Source: CAZWBR01 sp964404205 (GTDB lineage Bacteria > Bacteroidota > Bacteroidia > Bacteroidales > Prolixibacteraceae). From it: DNA of 16,990 bases. The stretch spans positions 1-16,990 of the forward strand of contig CAYOJD010000073.1 of assembly GCA_964404205.1 (NCBI GenBank), in the 5' to 3' direction. The position numbers and the translations under genes are program-made. Below the pieces are notes generated by a model. The model saw only the letters and a list, made by a program, of their open reading frames with translations. It was not told the DNA's origin and made no database searches. Shown here piece by piece: positions 1 to 7,992 of the stretch (the stretch's first letter is position 1; every line of letters starts with the position of its first letter).

Positions 1-561
1 TTTACCCTCGCTTTTGTCCATTGCCTCTTTCAGCCCTCGCAAATTGAAACCGCCATTACTGAAGAGTGGAAAGTTGAGGATTTTACCCCAATAGGCATTT
101 TCGAAGATAAGTGAGTAATTCTCCCAGAACAAATCGGGCACAATCACAGTATCACCTTCGTCAACAAACATATATGATGCAATGCTGATTCCATGGGTAA
201 GCCCGTTGGTAGCTATTGGGGTACTGATTTCGCGTTGACCGAGTGATGGGTTTTTGGCGTAGATAAACTCACGCCACTGGTCGCGCAACTCTTTTTTTCC
301 GAAACTTGGCGCATAGGGATAAACCGACGAGCTGTTGAGCTTAATCATCTGATCGAAAGCCGACAGGTGCATCGATGTGCCATTGTCTTCTATCGCTTCG
401 CCGATTGTTGCATTGATTTTTTTTCCTTTGGCCTGAGCCGACTGTGACAGGATGCCTAATTTGGGAAAGAAAATGTTCTTGCCTCTCCCGGACAACATTT
501 CGTAAAGGAATCCGTTTTGCTCCCGGATGGTTGCATTTAGAGTTATCGCTTGTTGGTCCAC
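1..561 (-). CDS. PLP-dependent aminotransferase, class I/II fold (N-terminal part; runs off the window)
   Basis: 187 codons are visible, starting at a GTG (complement of 559-561) that directly follows an in-frame TAA, so no earlier start in this frame is possible. The first residues read M-DQQAITLNATIREQNG. Downstream come the fold-type I aminotransferase N-arm, a P-Y-A-P-S-F-G-K-K-E-L-R-D segment typical of the substrate and cofactor pocket entrance, and the T-N-G-L-T-H-G-I-S-I-A stretch that corresponds to the PLP phosphate-binding turn. The Schiff-base lysine and C-terminal domain lie outside the window, so the substrate cannot be inferred. The family moves amino groups between amino acids and 2-oxo acids. 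A perfect -7 box sits 39 nt upstream of the start. The XRE-cupin regulator gene is next upstream on the same strand, 137 bp away, which suggests that it controls this gene. The family call is firm and the specificity is unknown. Confidence 0.85.
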   Translation of the reverse strand, partial: MDQQAITLNATIREQNGFLYEMLSGRGKNIFFPKLGILSQSAQAKGKKINATIGEAIEDNGTSMHLSAFDQMIKLNSSSVYPYAPSFGKKELRDQWREFIYAKNPSLGQREISTPIATNGLTHGISIASYMFVDEGDTVIVPDLFWENYSLIFENAYWGKILNFPLFSNGGFNLRGLKEAMDKSEGK

Positions 562-599
562 TTAAGTACAGTTTAATTAACTTAAATTTTACTTAATTG

Positions 600-607
600 C
601 AAAGATA
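600..607 (-). promoter_or_regulatory. Bacteroidota -7 box (TATCTTTG) for the aminotransferase gene
   Basis: On the minus strand this reads TATCTTTG, an exact match to the Bacteroidota consensus TAnnTTTG. It lies 39 nt before the GTG start at 561. A clear -33 TTG at the usual 19-21 nt distance is not visible (CTG occurs there). The leader between box and start is very AT-rich and carries three ACTTAA words. Confidence 0.6.
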
Positions 608-698
608 ATTAAAAATTCCCGCCTTTCAGCCCATTCTACTTTCAATTTCACAAAACTTAACATTGATTTGACATTCATTCTGACAAATTTCTATTTAA

Positions 699-1250
699 CT
701 AAATATGGGGCGGCGTGATTATCCACAACACTTTTGCAGAGGAATTATGAATATTTTTCAACGAGTGAGGGATGTTCGAATTGAAATAGAAATTATCTCC
801 CTTCTCGAGAATGTAGTGCGTTTTCTCGAGTGTTATCATCAGCTTACCTTCGAGCACATGAACAAATTCCTGTCCGGGATGGCTGGTCATTATATCAGAG
901 GTATCTGAGTTTTCGACAAACTTGATGATATAGGGTTCCATCTGCTTGCCGTTTTCGTGCTGCGAAAGCAAAAAAAGGCTTGTCCCGCCCGAATTCACTT
1001 TAACAAACTTGATATCATTGGCCTTAATTAGCGGTTTTTTTGTCAGCGACTCATTTTCGCCGATAAGTTCGCCAACCGTGGTATAGAGCTGGTCGGCAAT
1101 TGTCTTTAACGTAATAATTGATGGGAAAGCCTTCGCGTTTTCGATTTGCGACAACGCACTGGCACTTATTCCAACTTTTCGTGCCAAATCGCTTAAAGGC
1201 AGATTCAGCAATTCACGCTTACGTTTAATTCGCTCTCCTATTCTGTTCAT
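699..1250 (-). CDS. XRE-family transcriptional regulator with C-terminal cupin domain
   Basis: 183 residues. Residues 5-62 form a helix-turn-helix of the XRE/Cro type (I-K-R-K-R-E-L-L-N, then L-S-D-L-A-R-K-V-G-I-S-A-S-A-L-S-Q-I-E-N). Residues 105-180 form a small cupin barrel with H124, E128, H131 and the late H162 in cupin motif positions (HPGQEFVHVLEGKL), so metal or small-ligand binding is possible. Proteins of this architecture are usually local regulators of amino-acid, polyamine or sulfur metabolism; which one is not visible here. The ATG at 1250 gives a standard N-terminus and sits about 33 nt behind a perfect -7 box. The gene ends with TAG, 137 bp before the aminotransferase start, on the same strand. 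I infer that the aminotransferase is its target. An 11-bp inverted repeat upstream (1325-1351) may be an autoregulatory site. Confidence 0.9.
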   Translation of the reverse strand: MNRIGERIKRKRELLNLPLSDLARKVGISASALSQIENAKAFPSIITLKTIADQLYTTVGELIGENESLTKKPLIKANDIKFVKVNSGGTSLFLLSQHENGKQMEPYIIKFVENSDTSDIMTSHPGQEFVHVLEGKLMITLEKTHYILEKGDNFYFNSNIPHSLKNIHNSSAKVLWIITPPHI

Positions 1251-1283
1251 CGGTTAATGCTGATACGATATATTTTCAGTTGA

Positions 1284-1291
1284 CAAATATA
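1284..1291 (-). promoter_or_regulatory. Bacteroidota -7 box (TATATTTG) for the XRE-cupin gene
   Basis: The minus strand reads TATATTTG, a perfect TAnnTTTG, 33 nt before the ATG at 1250. No convincing -33 TTG is seen. The surrounding sequence is AT-rich, so a chance match is possible, but the position relative to the start is right. Confidence 0.5.
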
Positions 1292-1324
1292 TACATATTG
1301 CCCGAATTGACTTCATGTTGGTTT

Positions 1325-1351
1325 AATTTTTTAAGAATCACTTAAAAAATT
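1325..1351. repeat. 11-bp perfect inverted repeat upstream of the XRE-cupin gene (candidate operator)
   Basis: AATTTTTTAAG (1325-1335) and its exact complement CTTAAAAAATT (1341-1351) are separated by 5 nt (AATCA). The core is TTAAG-N5-CTTAA. It lies roughly 35-60 bp upstream of the regulator's -7 box. It is not followed by a T-run and is too AT-rich for a good terminator, so an operator is the likelier reading. The same half-sites recur in the aminotransferase leader. Confidence 0.5.
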
Positions 1352-1398
1352 ATCAGGCCAACATCAAAGGCAACAATCAAAACCTACTGAAATTCAAC

Positions 1399-1429
1399 AA
1401 AAAAGGCACCAGTAATATCTGATGCCTTT
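1399..1429 (-). terminator. Rho-independent terminator downstream of xerD
   Basis: On the minus strand, AAAGGCATCAG pairs with CTGGTGCCTTT over 11 bp (one G-T wobble) around a 6-nt loop and is followed by six T residues. It starts 34 nt past the xerD stop codon. On the plus strand no T-run follows, so it acts in one direction. Confidence 0.85.
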
Positions 1430-1463
1430 AGGGAAGCTAACCTAGTGTACGATTCTAAAAACC

Positions 1464-2363
1464 TTAACTCCGCGGATGAAATTTATTCACGGTATCCTTT
1501 AGGTACTCTTTGTCGAGATGGGTATATATTTCTGTGGTCAAAATCGATTCGTGGCCCAGCATCTCCTGCACGGCACGTAAATCAGCCCCTCCCTGTATCA
1601 GCGACGAGGCGAATGAGTGGCGAAAAGTGTGAGGACTGATATTTTTATCAAGCCTAATCTTGGAGGCCAGGTTTTTGATGATGGTAAAAATCATCACTCG
1701 GCTGAGCTTCCTGCCCCTGCGGTTCAGAAAGACAATATTTTCGCTCCCTTTATCTATTTTGAGCCGCTTGCGGTAACCAACCAGATATTTTTTGATATCT
1801 TCGATAGCCCTTTTACTGATAGGGACCAAACGTTCTTTCTCACCCTTACCGGCAATCTTCAGGAATTCCTGTTCGAAATGAAGATTCGACATGCGAAGGT
1901 TCACCAGTTCTGAAACCCTTAAACCACAACTGTAAAGTGTTTCGAGGATAGCTTTGTTGCGCAACCCTTCCGATTTGGTTACATCTACCGCATCGATCAA
2001 TTGGTTAATTTCGTCATCGGTCAAAATATCGGGTAGTTTACGGCCAATCTTGGGCGATTCGAGCAGCGTGGTAGGATCATTTTCGACAGCTTCTTCGATT
2101 AACAGAAATTTATAAAACGATTTGATTCCTGATATGGTACGGGCTTGCGTGCGCGGGCTAACACCCTTTTCGTTCATCCACTCGACAAACTTACGCAATT
2201 GTGCAAGTTTTACCGTTTCGGGGGTGATATCCGGGTAATGCTCTTCCAGAAACGTTACCAGCTTGTTGATATCGTTAATGTAGGCGCTTACCGAATTCTG
2301 AGAGAGCGATTTTTCGAGCCTCAGAAATGTTTCATATCCTTTTTTACTTTCTGCCCAGTTCAT
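1464..2363 (-). CDS. xerD: Site-specific tyrosine recombinase XerD
   Basis: 299 residues, the usual XerC/XerD length. Residues 1-90 form the SAM-like N-terminal core-binding domain (LRLEKSLSQNSVSAYINDI). The catalytic domain follows with every tyrosine-recombinase residue in place: R149 (SCGLRVSEL), K173 (GKGEKER), H245 and R248 (SPHTFRHSF), H271 (MLGHESILTT) and the nucleophile Y280 (TEIYTHLD). XerD works with XerC at dif, together with FtsK, to resolve chromosome dimers. ftsK is encoded about 3 kb away in this window. The assignment as XerD and not an integrase rests on the overall sequence and on the divergent aroQ neighbour, a common Bacteroidota arrangement. A terminator follows. No perfect -7 box is seen in the 154-bp divergent spacer; the best minus-strand near match is TAACTTTC. 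Confidence 0.95.
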   Translation of the reverse strand: MNWAESKKGYETFLRLEKSLSQNSVSAYINDINKLVTFLEEHYPDITPETVKLAQLRKFVEWMNEKGVSPRTQARTISGIKSFYKFLLIEEAVENDPTTLLESPKIGRKLPDILTDDEINQLIDAVDVTKSEGLRNKAILETLYSCGLRVSELVNLRMSNLHFEQEFLKIAGKGEKERLVPISKRAIEDIKKYLVGYRKRLKIDKGSENIVFLNRRGRKLSRVMIFTIIKNLASKIRLDKNISPHTFRHSFASSLIQGGADLRAVQEMLGHESILTTEIYTHLDKEYLKDTVNKFHPRS

Positions 2364-2517
2364 ACGATTTTGTTTTTGCTTTACAACAACTGAATTTATA
2401 TTATTGTTTGGTCGCCTATCTTAAAAATGCTGATTCAGTGTCTACTGATACGAAAATATATTATGAAAGTTACGGATATTTTTTTGAAATTGCAACAGTC
2501 AACCATAAATACCTTAC

Positions 2518-2943
2518 ATGAAAATAATTATCATCAATGGACCCAATCTCAACCTATTAGGTATCAGAGAGAAAAGCATCTACGGCAGCCGTTCGTTTAT
2601 CGACTGGCTGGCTGCTTTCAAAGCACACTACCCCCATATTGAATTTGAATATTATCAATCGAACGTCGAAGGCGAAATTGTTAATTATCTTCACCAGGTT
2701 GGCTTCTCGGCTGATGGAATTGTGATCAATGCAGGTGCTTACACCCATACTTCAGTCGCTATCCGCGATGCCATCTCGGGAATCAATACGCCGGTGGTCG
2801 AAGTACACATATCCAATATCCTGACCCGCGAAAGCTTTAGGCACGAATCGTTGATTGGCCCTGTGTGCAAAGGCAGCATCATGGGTTTCGGCCTCGATTC
2901 GTACCGCTTGGGCGTAGAAAGCTTCCTCTCGCCCGAAATCTGA
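2518..2943 (+). CDS. aroQ: Type II 3-dehydroquinate dehydratase
   Basis: 141 residues, the normal size of the dodecameric type II enzyme. It dehydrates 3-dehydroquinate to 3-dehydroshikimate, step three of the shikimate pathway, in the cytoplasm. Visible motifs are NGPNLNLLG (7-15), the mobile lid with R17 and catalytic Y22, YQSNVEGEI (46-54), NAGAYTHTS (71-79, substrate-binding N71 and H77), EVHISN with catalytic H97, and FRHES with R108. The QSN-H-EG histidine common in other phyla is V50 here; it lies outside the catalytic pair. The gene starts at the ATG 154 bp from divergent xerD. pyk follows 190 bp later with its own promoter, so the two are probably separate transcription units. Confidence 0.96.
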   Translation: MKIIIINGPNLNLLGIREKSIYGSRSFIDWLAAFKAHYPHIEFEYYQSNVEGEIVNYLHQVGFSADGIVINAGAYTHTSVAIRDAISGINTPVVEVHISNILTRESFRHESLIGPVCKGSIMGFGLDSYRLGVESFLSPEI

Positions 2944-3079
2944 GCCTGATAATGGCATGGTTATTATTTTGTTAATTCTAAGCCATGAGAATATTTCGAA
3001 ATGACCACCTCCATTTTGATTATCAACGGCATAAATAGAGAGGCGGGAAGATTGTGAATCTTAACCCACAAAATCCATA

Positions 3080-3112
3080 TTTGAATAATCTGATAAAAAT
3101 CAGCTACTTTTG
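3080..3112 (+). promoter_or_regulatory. pyk promoter (TTTG -33, TACTTTTG -7) with an internal dyad
   Basis: TTTG at 3080-3083 and TACTTTTG at 3105-3112 match the Bacteroidota -33 and -7 boxes, with 21 nt between them. The ATG lies 21 nt beyond the -7 box. Between the boxes is a short dyad, CTGAT-AAAA-ATCAG (3090-3103). A second one, AAGATT-GTG-AATCTT (3048-3062), lies just upstream. Both are possible regulator sites, but no regulator is known to me. Confidence 0.75.
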
Positions 3113-3133
3113 CAGCAGTAAAAGTTGATAAAA

Positions 3134-4560
3134 ATGAATACGAAGAAGCATACGAAGATAGTTGCAACTATCTCGGACAAGAACTGTGAACCCGACTTTC
3201 TCGGGAATCTCTACAAAGCGGGAATGAATGTGGTGCGCATCAACACGGCCCATCAAACGCCCGAAACAGCCCTGAAAATTGTAGACAATGTCAGAAAAGT
3301 CTGCGACTGTATCGCCATCCTTGTCGATACCAAAGGGCCTGAAATCAGGACCAAAAATATTACCGAGCCAATTAAAATCAAAGCCGGCGAAACCATCCTG
3401 ATCAAAGGTGGAGAAGAAAACTCGAAAGATGGGCTGCTGGTAGTCGATTACAACAACTTTGTAGACGAGATTCCGGTAGGCAGTTCGGTATTGATTGACG
3501 ACGGAGATCTCGAAATGACCATAACCGGCAAAAAGGGCAATGCACTGGAGGCTTTGGTGGGTAACGACGGTGAAATCAAAAACAAAAAAAGCATCAACAT
3601 ACCGGGAGTCCCGCTTTCGCTGCCTTCGCTTACCGAAAAAGACCGTATGTTTATTGAGTGGGCCGCCGATAACGATATCGATTTTATTGCCCATTCATTT
3701 GTCCGTAACAAAGAAGATGTACTGGCCGTTCAGGAGATTCTCGACCGTAAGAAAAGCAAAATCAAGATTATTGCCAAAATTGAGAATACTGCAGGCGTGG
3801 ACAATATTGACGAAATTCTCGATTCTGCTTACGGGATTATGGTTGCCCGCGGCGACCTCGGAATAGAAATCCCGGCAGAGAAGATTCCAGCCATCCAGCG
3901 CCGTTTGATACGAAAATGTGTCGAACGGAAAAAACCTGTTATCATTGCGACTCAAATGCTTCATACCATGATTAGCAATCCGCGCCCCACCAGGGCTGAA
4001 GTGAGCGACGTGGCCACTGCCATTTACGACCGCACCGATGCCATTATGCTTTCGGGCGAAACGGCCTACGGACAATATCCCGTTGAAGCGGTAATGACCA
4101 TGTCGAAAATTGCACTGGAAATTGAATCAAGCAAAGACAAACGCAACGACCTGCCCGTACCAAGGCTCGATAACGAAGTATCGGCATTTATGGCTGAGGC
4201 GGCAGTCCTTGCTGCAAACGAAATTGACGTGGCTGCTATTGTTACCGACNNNNNNNNNNTATCTCTGCCTTCCGAAGCTCAAAACATGTTTTTGCCAAAT
4301 GTCACAATGGCAGGGTAAAACGCGAACTTGCACTTTCGTATGGCGTATTTGCCAGTGAAATTGTATCGAAAAAGAACAAGCATAAACTGGTAGAGTCAGC
4401 CCTTCAGGATTTGATTGACAAAGGCGCTGTGACCGAAAACGACACCGTTGTGTATGTTGGAGGAAACTTTGGCGTTGGCGGAGGAACGTCGTTTATCGAG
4501 ATTGCCTCGGTAGCGCGCCTAACCCAGGAAAAGAAAGACAGCAAACATACCACAAACTAA
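3134..4560 (+). CDS. pyk: Pyruvate kinase (interrupted by an assembly gap)
   Basis: This is the final ATP-forming step of glycolysis, phosphoenolpyruvate + ADP to pyruvate + ATP. The first 372 codons show TKIVATISDKN, AGMNVVRINTAHQ, DTKGPEIR, IDFIAHSFVRNKED, the active-site segment IIAKIENTAGV...GIMVARGDLGIEIP, and MLHTMISNPRPTRAEVSDVATAIYDRTDAIMLSGE. Ten Ns (4250-4259) follow. Beyond them the correct frame begins at 4258 (ISAFRSSKHVFAKCHNGRVKREL...) and continues for 99 codons through VVYVGGNFGVGGGTSFIEIA to TAA at 4558-4560. The upstream frame read through the Ns would end falsely at 4318. The residues lost in the gap would be the conserved S/T-G-R-T-A-R stretch of the C-terminal domain. 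Total length would be about 480 residues. The ATG at 3134 is preferred over an in-frame TTG at 3125 because of the promoter spacing. Confidence 0.95.
4250..4259. other. Assembly gap (10 N) inside pyk
   Basis: A run of ten N. Flanking coding frames require the true gap to be 2 modulo 3 in length, whereas 10 is 1 modulo 3, so ten is only a placeholder. Comparison with remembered pyruvate kinases suggests roughly 26 missing bases (inference). Confidence 0.97.
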
Positions 4561-4591
4561 AAAAGAGAGGCAAATGCCTCTCTTTTTTTTT
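4561..4591. terminator. Bidirectional rho-independent terminator between pyk and lolA
   Basis: AAAAGAGAGGC (4561-4571) pairs with GCCTCTCTTTT (4576-4586) around a 4-nt AAAT loop, followed by a T-run to 4591 on the plus strand. On the minus strand the hairpin is followed by six Ts. It starts directly after the pyk stop codon and lies 17 nt past the lolA stop, so it serves both convergent genes. Confidence 0.92.
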
Positions 4592-4607
4592 GATATCATA
4601 CAATTCA

Positions 4608-5258
4608 TTAACGCATATCATTAACCTCAACTCCGGGATATTTTGCTTTGTTGAATTTGAAATAATCGTCTCCAAGCAACTGATCGGTTTTCATGTTCTT
4701 CATCACCAGCGTATAGATATTGCCGTCTTTATTGAATGTCTTTGCACTTACTATCTGCGATTTAATCTTATCGACATAAAGTCGTACCTTATTGAATTCT
4801 TTCGATTTATCTGTAGGGAAAAGGTCAATAACCTGGGTGGCTTTACCGGCAACAGTCTCTTCACCAGCATAAGTAAAGTTAAACCCTTTTTCGTAAATGG
4901 TAAAGATATTGGCAGGATTCAAAGAACCTTCGTCACCGGGTTCGTTGGTCGAAATGTTTACTTCGTTGGCATCCGACAAATAACTCCAGACTGTGGTTCC
5001 GTCGCAAAAAATATCAGTTCCAAGGGCAGGCATATGCAAAAAATAACTCTTCCCTTTCATGGCCACCGAACCGTCATTCGTCTCTTTGACATTGGCGGCT
5101 TTATTTTCGAGCGTAAACGAAAAATCTATCTGTACCGATTTGTAACTTTTAGTGGTCTGCGACAACTTGTCAAGGACCGCTTTGGCTTTGGCGTCCTGCT
5201 GTGCCTGAACAGTGCCGGCCAACAGTACAATCATGGCAAAAAATGCTGTTTTCTTCAT
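4608..5258 (-). CDS. lolA: LolA-like outer-membrane lipoprotein carrier protein
   Basis: 216 residues. The N-terminus MKKTAFFAMIVLLAGTVQA is a Sec signal peptide with a likely signal peptidase I site before QQDAKAK, so the protein should be periplasmic. The rest fits the LolA half-barrel: a leading helix (AVLDKLSQTTKSYKSVQIDF), then alternating strands (GSVAMKGKSYFLHMP, DGTTVWSYLSDANEVNI) and a late strand pair (KVRLYVDKIKSQIVSAKTFNKDGN). LolA ferries lipoproteins from the LolCDE exporter to the outer membrane. It lies 24 bp behind ftsK on the same strand with no promoter between, so the two are probably co-transcribed. The family call is good. Some Bacteroidota have more than one LolA-like protein, so the exact cargo is not certain. 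Confidence 0.88.
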   Translation of the reverse strand: MKKTAFFAMIVLLAGTVQAQQDAKAKAVLDKLSQTTKSYKSVQIDFSFTLENKAANVKETNDGSVAMKGKSYFLHMPALGTDIFCDGTTVWSYLSDANEVNISTNEPGDEGSLNPANIFTIYEKGFNFTYAGEETVAGKATQVIDLFPTDKSKEFNKVRLYVDKIKSQIVSAKTFNKDGNIYTLVMKNMKTDQLLGDDYFKFNKAKYPGVEVNDMR

Positions 5259-5282
5259 TTTAAAGTCAATTTATATCAATAA

Positions 5283-7715
5283 TCAATCGAGTCCCTTCAA
5301 TAATTGTTCCAAAGTATATTCATCCTGGATTAAAACCTGCCGGGCCTTGCTCCCTTCGTTGGGGCCAACCACCCCCGCAGCTTCCAACTGGTCCATAATG
5401 CGGCCTGCCCGATTGTATCCGATGGCAAACTTACGCTGAATCGCCGATGTGGAACCGGTCTGGTTCAATACCACAATTCGTGCGGCATCGTCAAAAAGCT
5501 CATCCCTGTTCTTCAGATCAACAACATCTGAATTGCCATCGGCACCTTCGCTATGGTATTCGGGCAATAAAAATGCCGTTGGGAAACCTGGCTGTTCGCC
5601 AATAAAATGGGCAATCGCTTCAACTTCAGGGGTATCAACAAATGCACACTGAACACGGGTAAGGCTGTTACCGGTCGAAACAAGCATATCTCCTTTCCCA
5701 ATCAACTGATTGGCGCCCGGAGTATCGAGAATAGTGCGGGAGTCGACCATTGAAGCTACGCGGAAAGCAATACGTGCAGGGAAATTGGCTTTAATTACAC
5801 CGGTGATAATGTTAATCGAGGGACGCTGCGTGGCTATAATCATATGAATTCCTACCGCCCGCGCCAGCTGGGCAATACGGGCAATGGGCAATTCAATCTC
5901 TTTCCCGGCAGTCATAATCAGGTCGGCAAACTCATCGACCACCACCACAATATAAGGCAGGTAGCGGTGCCCCTTCTCCGGGTTCAACCTTCTGGAAATA
6001 AATTTCTGATTATACTCCTTGATGTTACGTGCGTGGGCCCTTTTAAGCAGGTCGTAACGGGTGTCCATTTCAATGTTGAGCGAACTAAGGGTATCTTTAA
6101 CTTTCTGGACATCGGTAATAATCGGCTCAACCTCGTCAGGCATTTTGGCCAGAAAATGTTTTTCAATAATCGAATAAAGGTTCAACTCCACCTTTTTAGG
6201 GTCGACAAACACAAACTTTAGTTCGGCCGGATGCTTTTTATAGAGCAATGATGAAATAATGGCATTCAACCCGACTGACTTGCCCTGACCCGTAGCTCCG
6301 GCCACCAGAATATGCGGCATCTTGGTCAAATCGACCACAAAAGTCTCGTTCGAGATGGTTTTACCGAGTGCCAGCGGAAGTTCATAATCCGATTCCTGAA
6401 ATACTTTAGACGAGATAAGCGACCGCATCGAAACGACCTCGGGCTTGCTGTTAGGCACCTCTATACCCACGGTCCCCTTACCGGGAATTGGGGCAATAAT
6501 TCGGATACCCAGTGCGGCAAGGCTCAACGCAATATCATCTTCGAGACTCTTAATCTTTGAGATACGCACACCGGGGGCCGGAACAATTTCGTACAGCGTG
6601 ATAGTAGGCCCGGTAGTAGCTTTAATCTTAACGATATCGATGCTATAATTCTTCAGCGTTTGAAGGATTTTGTTCTTGTTGGCAATCAACTCTTCGTCCG
6701 ACACCTGAGGGTTGCCCGACGAACGCTCTTCCAGCAAATCGAGCGGAGGGAATTTATAGCGCGACAAATCGAGTGTCGGGTCATAATCTTCCATCTCCTC
6801 TAAAGGCTCATCTTCGGTCTCATCCGACATATCGTTCGGAATAGTGCTTGCAGGAGCAGTTCGGACAGGCGGTTCAGGCAAATCAACAATCTCTTCCTGA
6901 AAAATCTCTTCCCGTTCCAGTTCCAATCCGGCTGGCTCGGGCATTCCGGCATAAATTTTCTCCACCTTATTGCCAACGGCAACTTTAGCAAAAGCCTCGT
7001 CCACCACATCAAGTACCGGGGCTTGCGGAATAACCGACGGGGAACTATCGGCCAGCAGTGGCTCAGCCGCAACGGCTTTAGCCTTGGGCGCCGGACGATA
7101 GAGCAACCATTTCTGAATGGTGGCCCAGGAATTTTCGAATACAATGATGATAAAGGTAAGCATCGATGCAAAGACCAGGAAAAAAGTCCCGATTTTGCCA
7201 ATGAGCGAGCTAATATACTGACTGATAAAATAACCGTAAGCCCCGCCAAACTGAATGTAAAAATTCTCGGCCAGCGGCGTGACAATCAACGCCAATGCAA
7301 TGGAAGTCCAGAGAATCAGGAAAATGGCATAGGCAAAATGTTTGCCCATCGACACCTTGCCCAGTTTGGCCAGCCGCATTGCAATCACCACAAAAAGATA
7401 GATGAAGCCAAACGAGGCAATCCCGAAACCCTTATTGATAAACCAGTTCGAAATAATGGCTCCCCATTTGCCCCCAACATTATCGATTTTGATATCGGGG
7501 TTCGAAAGAATCTCCTTTACCGACACATTCATCAAACTTTGGTCGGCCCCCTTCGACAACAGGAAAGAGAGAAATATGATAAAGAGATAGAGGGAGAAGA
7601 TAAAGAGCAAACTGCCCAATATTCCGCGAAAGCGGTCCATTTTTGTCATTCCGGCACTTTTGCTTTTCCCTCCGGAGCCTTTGGTTTCCTGATTGTCACT
7701 TTTCGATTTGGCCAT
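5283..7715 (-). CDS. ftsK: DNA translocase FtsK/SpoIIIE
   Basis: 810 residues. The N-terminal third has about four membrane helices (roughly residues 33-54, 97-114, 127-148 and 170-194), followed by an acidic, proline-rich linker (about 205-325). The motor domain has Walker A GATGQGKS (473-480), FVDPKKVELNLY (503-514), Walker B VVVVDEFAD (590-598) and IIATQRPS (626-633). The C-terminal winged-helix gamma domain (about 735-800) contains IQRKFAIGYNRAGRIMDQLE, which reads the polar KOPS-type signals and activates XerD. FtsK sits at the division septum, pumps the chromosome and drives dimer resolution. The linker is short compared with that of Escherichia coli FtsK, as is common in this phylum. 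The ATG at 7715 lies 47 nt behind a perfect -7 box. lolA follows as the likely second gene of the operon. Confidence 0.97.
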   Translation of the reverse strand: MAKSKSDNQETKGSGGKSKSAGMTKMDRFRGILGSLLFIFSLYLFIIFLSFLLSKGADQSLMNVSVKEILSNPDIKIDNVGGKWGAIISNWFINKGFGIASFGFIYLFVVIAMRLAKLGKVSMGKHFAYAIFLILWTSIALALIVTPLAENFYIQFGGAYGYFISQYISSLIGKIGTFFLVFASMLTFIIIVFENSWATIQKWLLYRPAPKAKAVAAEPLLADSSPSVIPQAPVLDVVDEAFAKVAVGNKVEKIYAGMPEPAGLELEREEIFQEEIVDLPEPPVRTAPASTIPNDMSDETEDEPLEEMEDYDPTLDLSRYKFPPLDLLEERSSGNPQVSDEELIANKNKILQTLKNYSIDIVKIKATTGPTITLYEIVPAPGVRISKIKSLEDDIALSLAALGIRIIAPIPGKGTVGIEVPNSKPEVVSMRSLISSKVFQESDYELPLALGKTISNETFVVDLTKMPHILVAGATGQGKSVGLNAIISSLLYKKHPAELKFVFVDPKKVELNLYSIIEKHFLAKMPDEVEPIITDVQKVKDTLSSLNIEMDTRYDLLKRAHARNIKEYNQKFISRRLNPEKGHRYLPYIVVVVDEFADLIMTAGKEIELPIARIAQLARAVGIHMIIATQRPSINIITGVIKANFPARIAFRVASMVDSRTILDTPGANQLIGKGDMLVSTGNSLTRVQCAFVDTPEVEAIAHFIGEQPGFPTAFLLPEYHSEGADGNSDVVDLKNRDELFDDAARIVVLNQTGSTSAIQRKFAIGYNRAGRIMDQLEAAGVVGPNEGSKARQVLIQDEYTLEQLLKGLD

Positions 7716-7762
7716 AAGGTGGTATCTAAGTTTCAGCTATTTTTCATTGATTTCGAACAGGG

Positions 7763-7770
7763 CAAATGTA
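7763..7770 (-). promoter_or_regulatory. Bacteroidota -7 box (TACATTTG) for ftsK-lolA
   Basis: The minus strand reads TACATTTG, a perfect TAnnTTTG, 47 nt before the ftsK start. The nearest TTG upstream is only 16 nt away, so the -33 element is imperfect. A dyad CGGCAA-N7-TTGCCG (7784-7802) lies directly upstream and could hold a regulator shared with the divergent arcC. Confidence 0.55.
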
Positions 7771-7992
7771 ACCAAAAATTTATCGGCAATTGAACTTTGC
7801 CGTATATTATCTATCCTTTTCTGCTGAAGGCACTATCCAAAATACGGCTGATTTGCAAAGCAGTAGATTGGCCATACTGAAATCACACAAAAAAATAAAA
7901 CCCTTTCACAGCCAACTTCCCCGATTGAACAATATGGGGAAAATTCACTATTTAATCCCAAAATTATTCTCTATTTTTCGGAATAGAATCGT

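Noticed and set aside
1410..1421. The 12-mer CAGTAATATCTG occurs in the xerD terminator and again at 10680-10691
   Set aside because: Several 12-mer matches are expected by chance within 17 kb, and the second copy has no hairpin context.
3104..3694. Minus-strand open frame of 196 codons opposite pyk
   Set aside because: Shadow of pyk; pyk shows all family motifs.
3134..4318. Truncated pyk ending at the stop at 4318
   Set aside because: The stop appears only because the 10-N placeholder shifts the frame; the homologous frame continues to 4560.
4590..5282. Long plus-strand open frame (230 codons) opposite lolA
   Set aside because: It lies almost entirely antisense to lolA, which has a signal peptide and family features; the antisense frame shows none.
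7023..7793. Plus-strand open frame of 256 codons opposite ftsK
   Set aside because: Antisense to the ftsK N-terminal region, with low-complexity, charge-rich translation and no recognisable domain.
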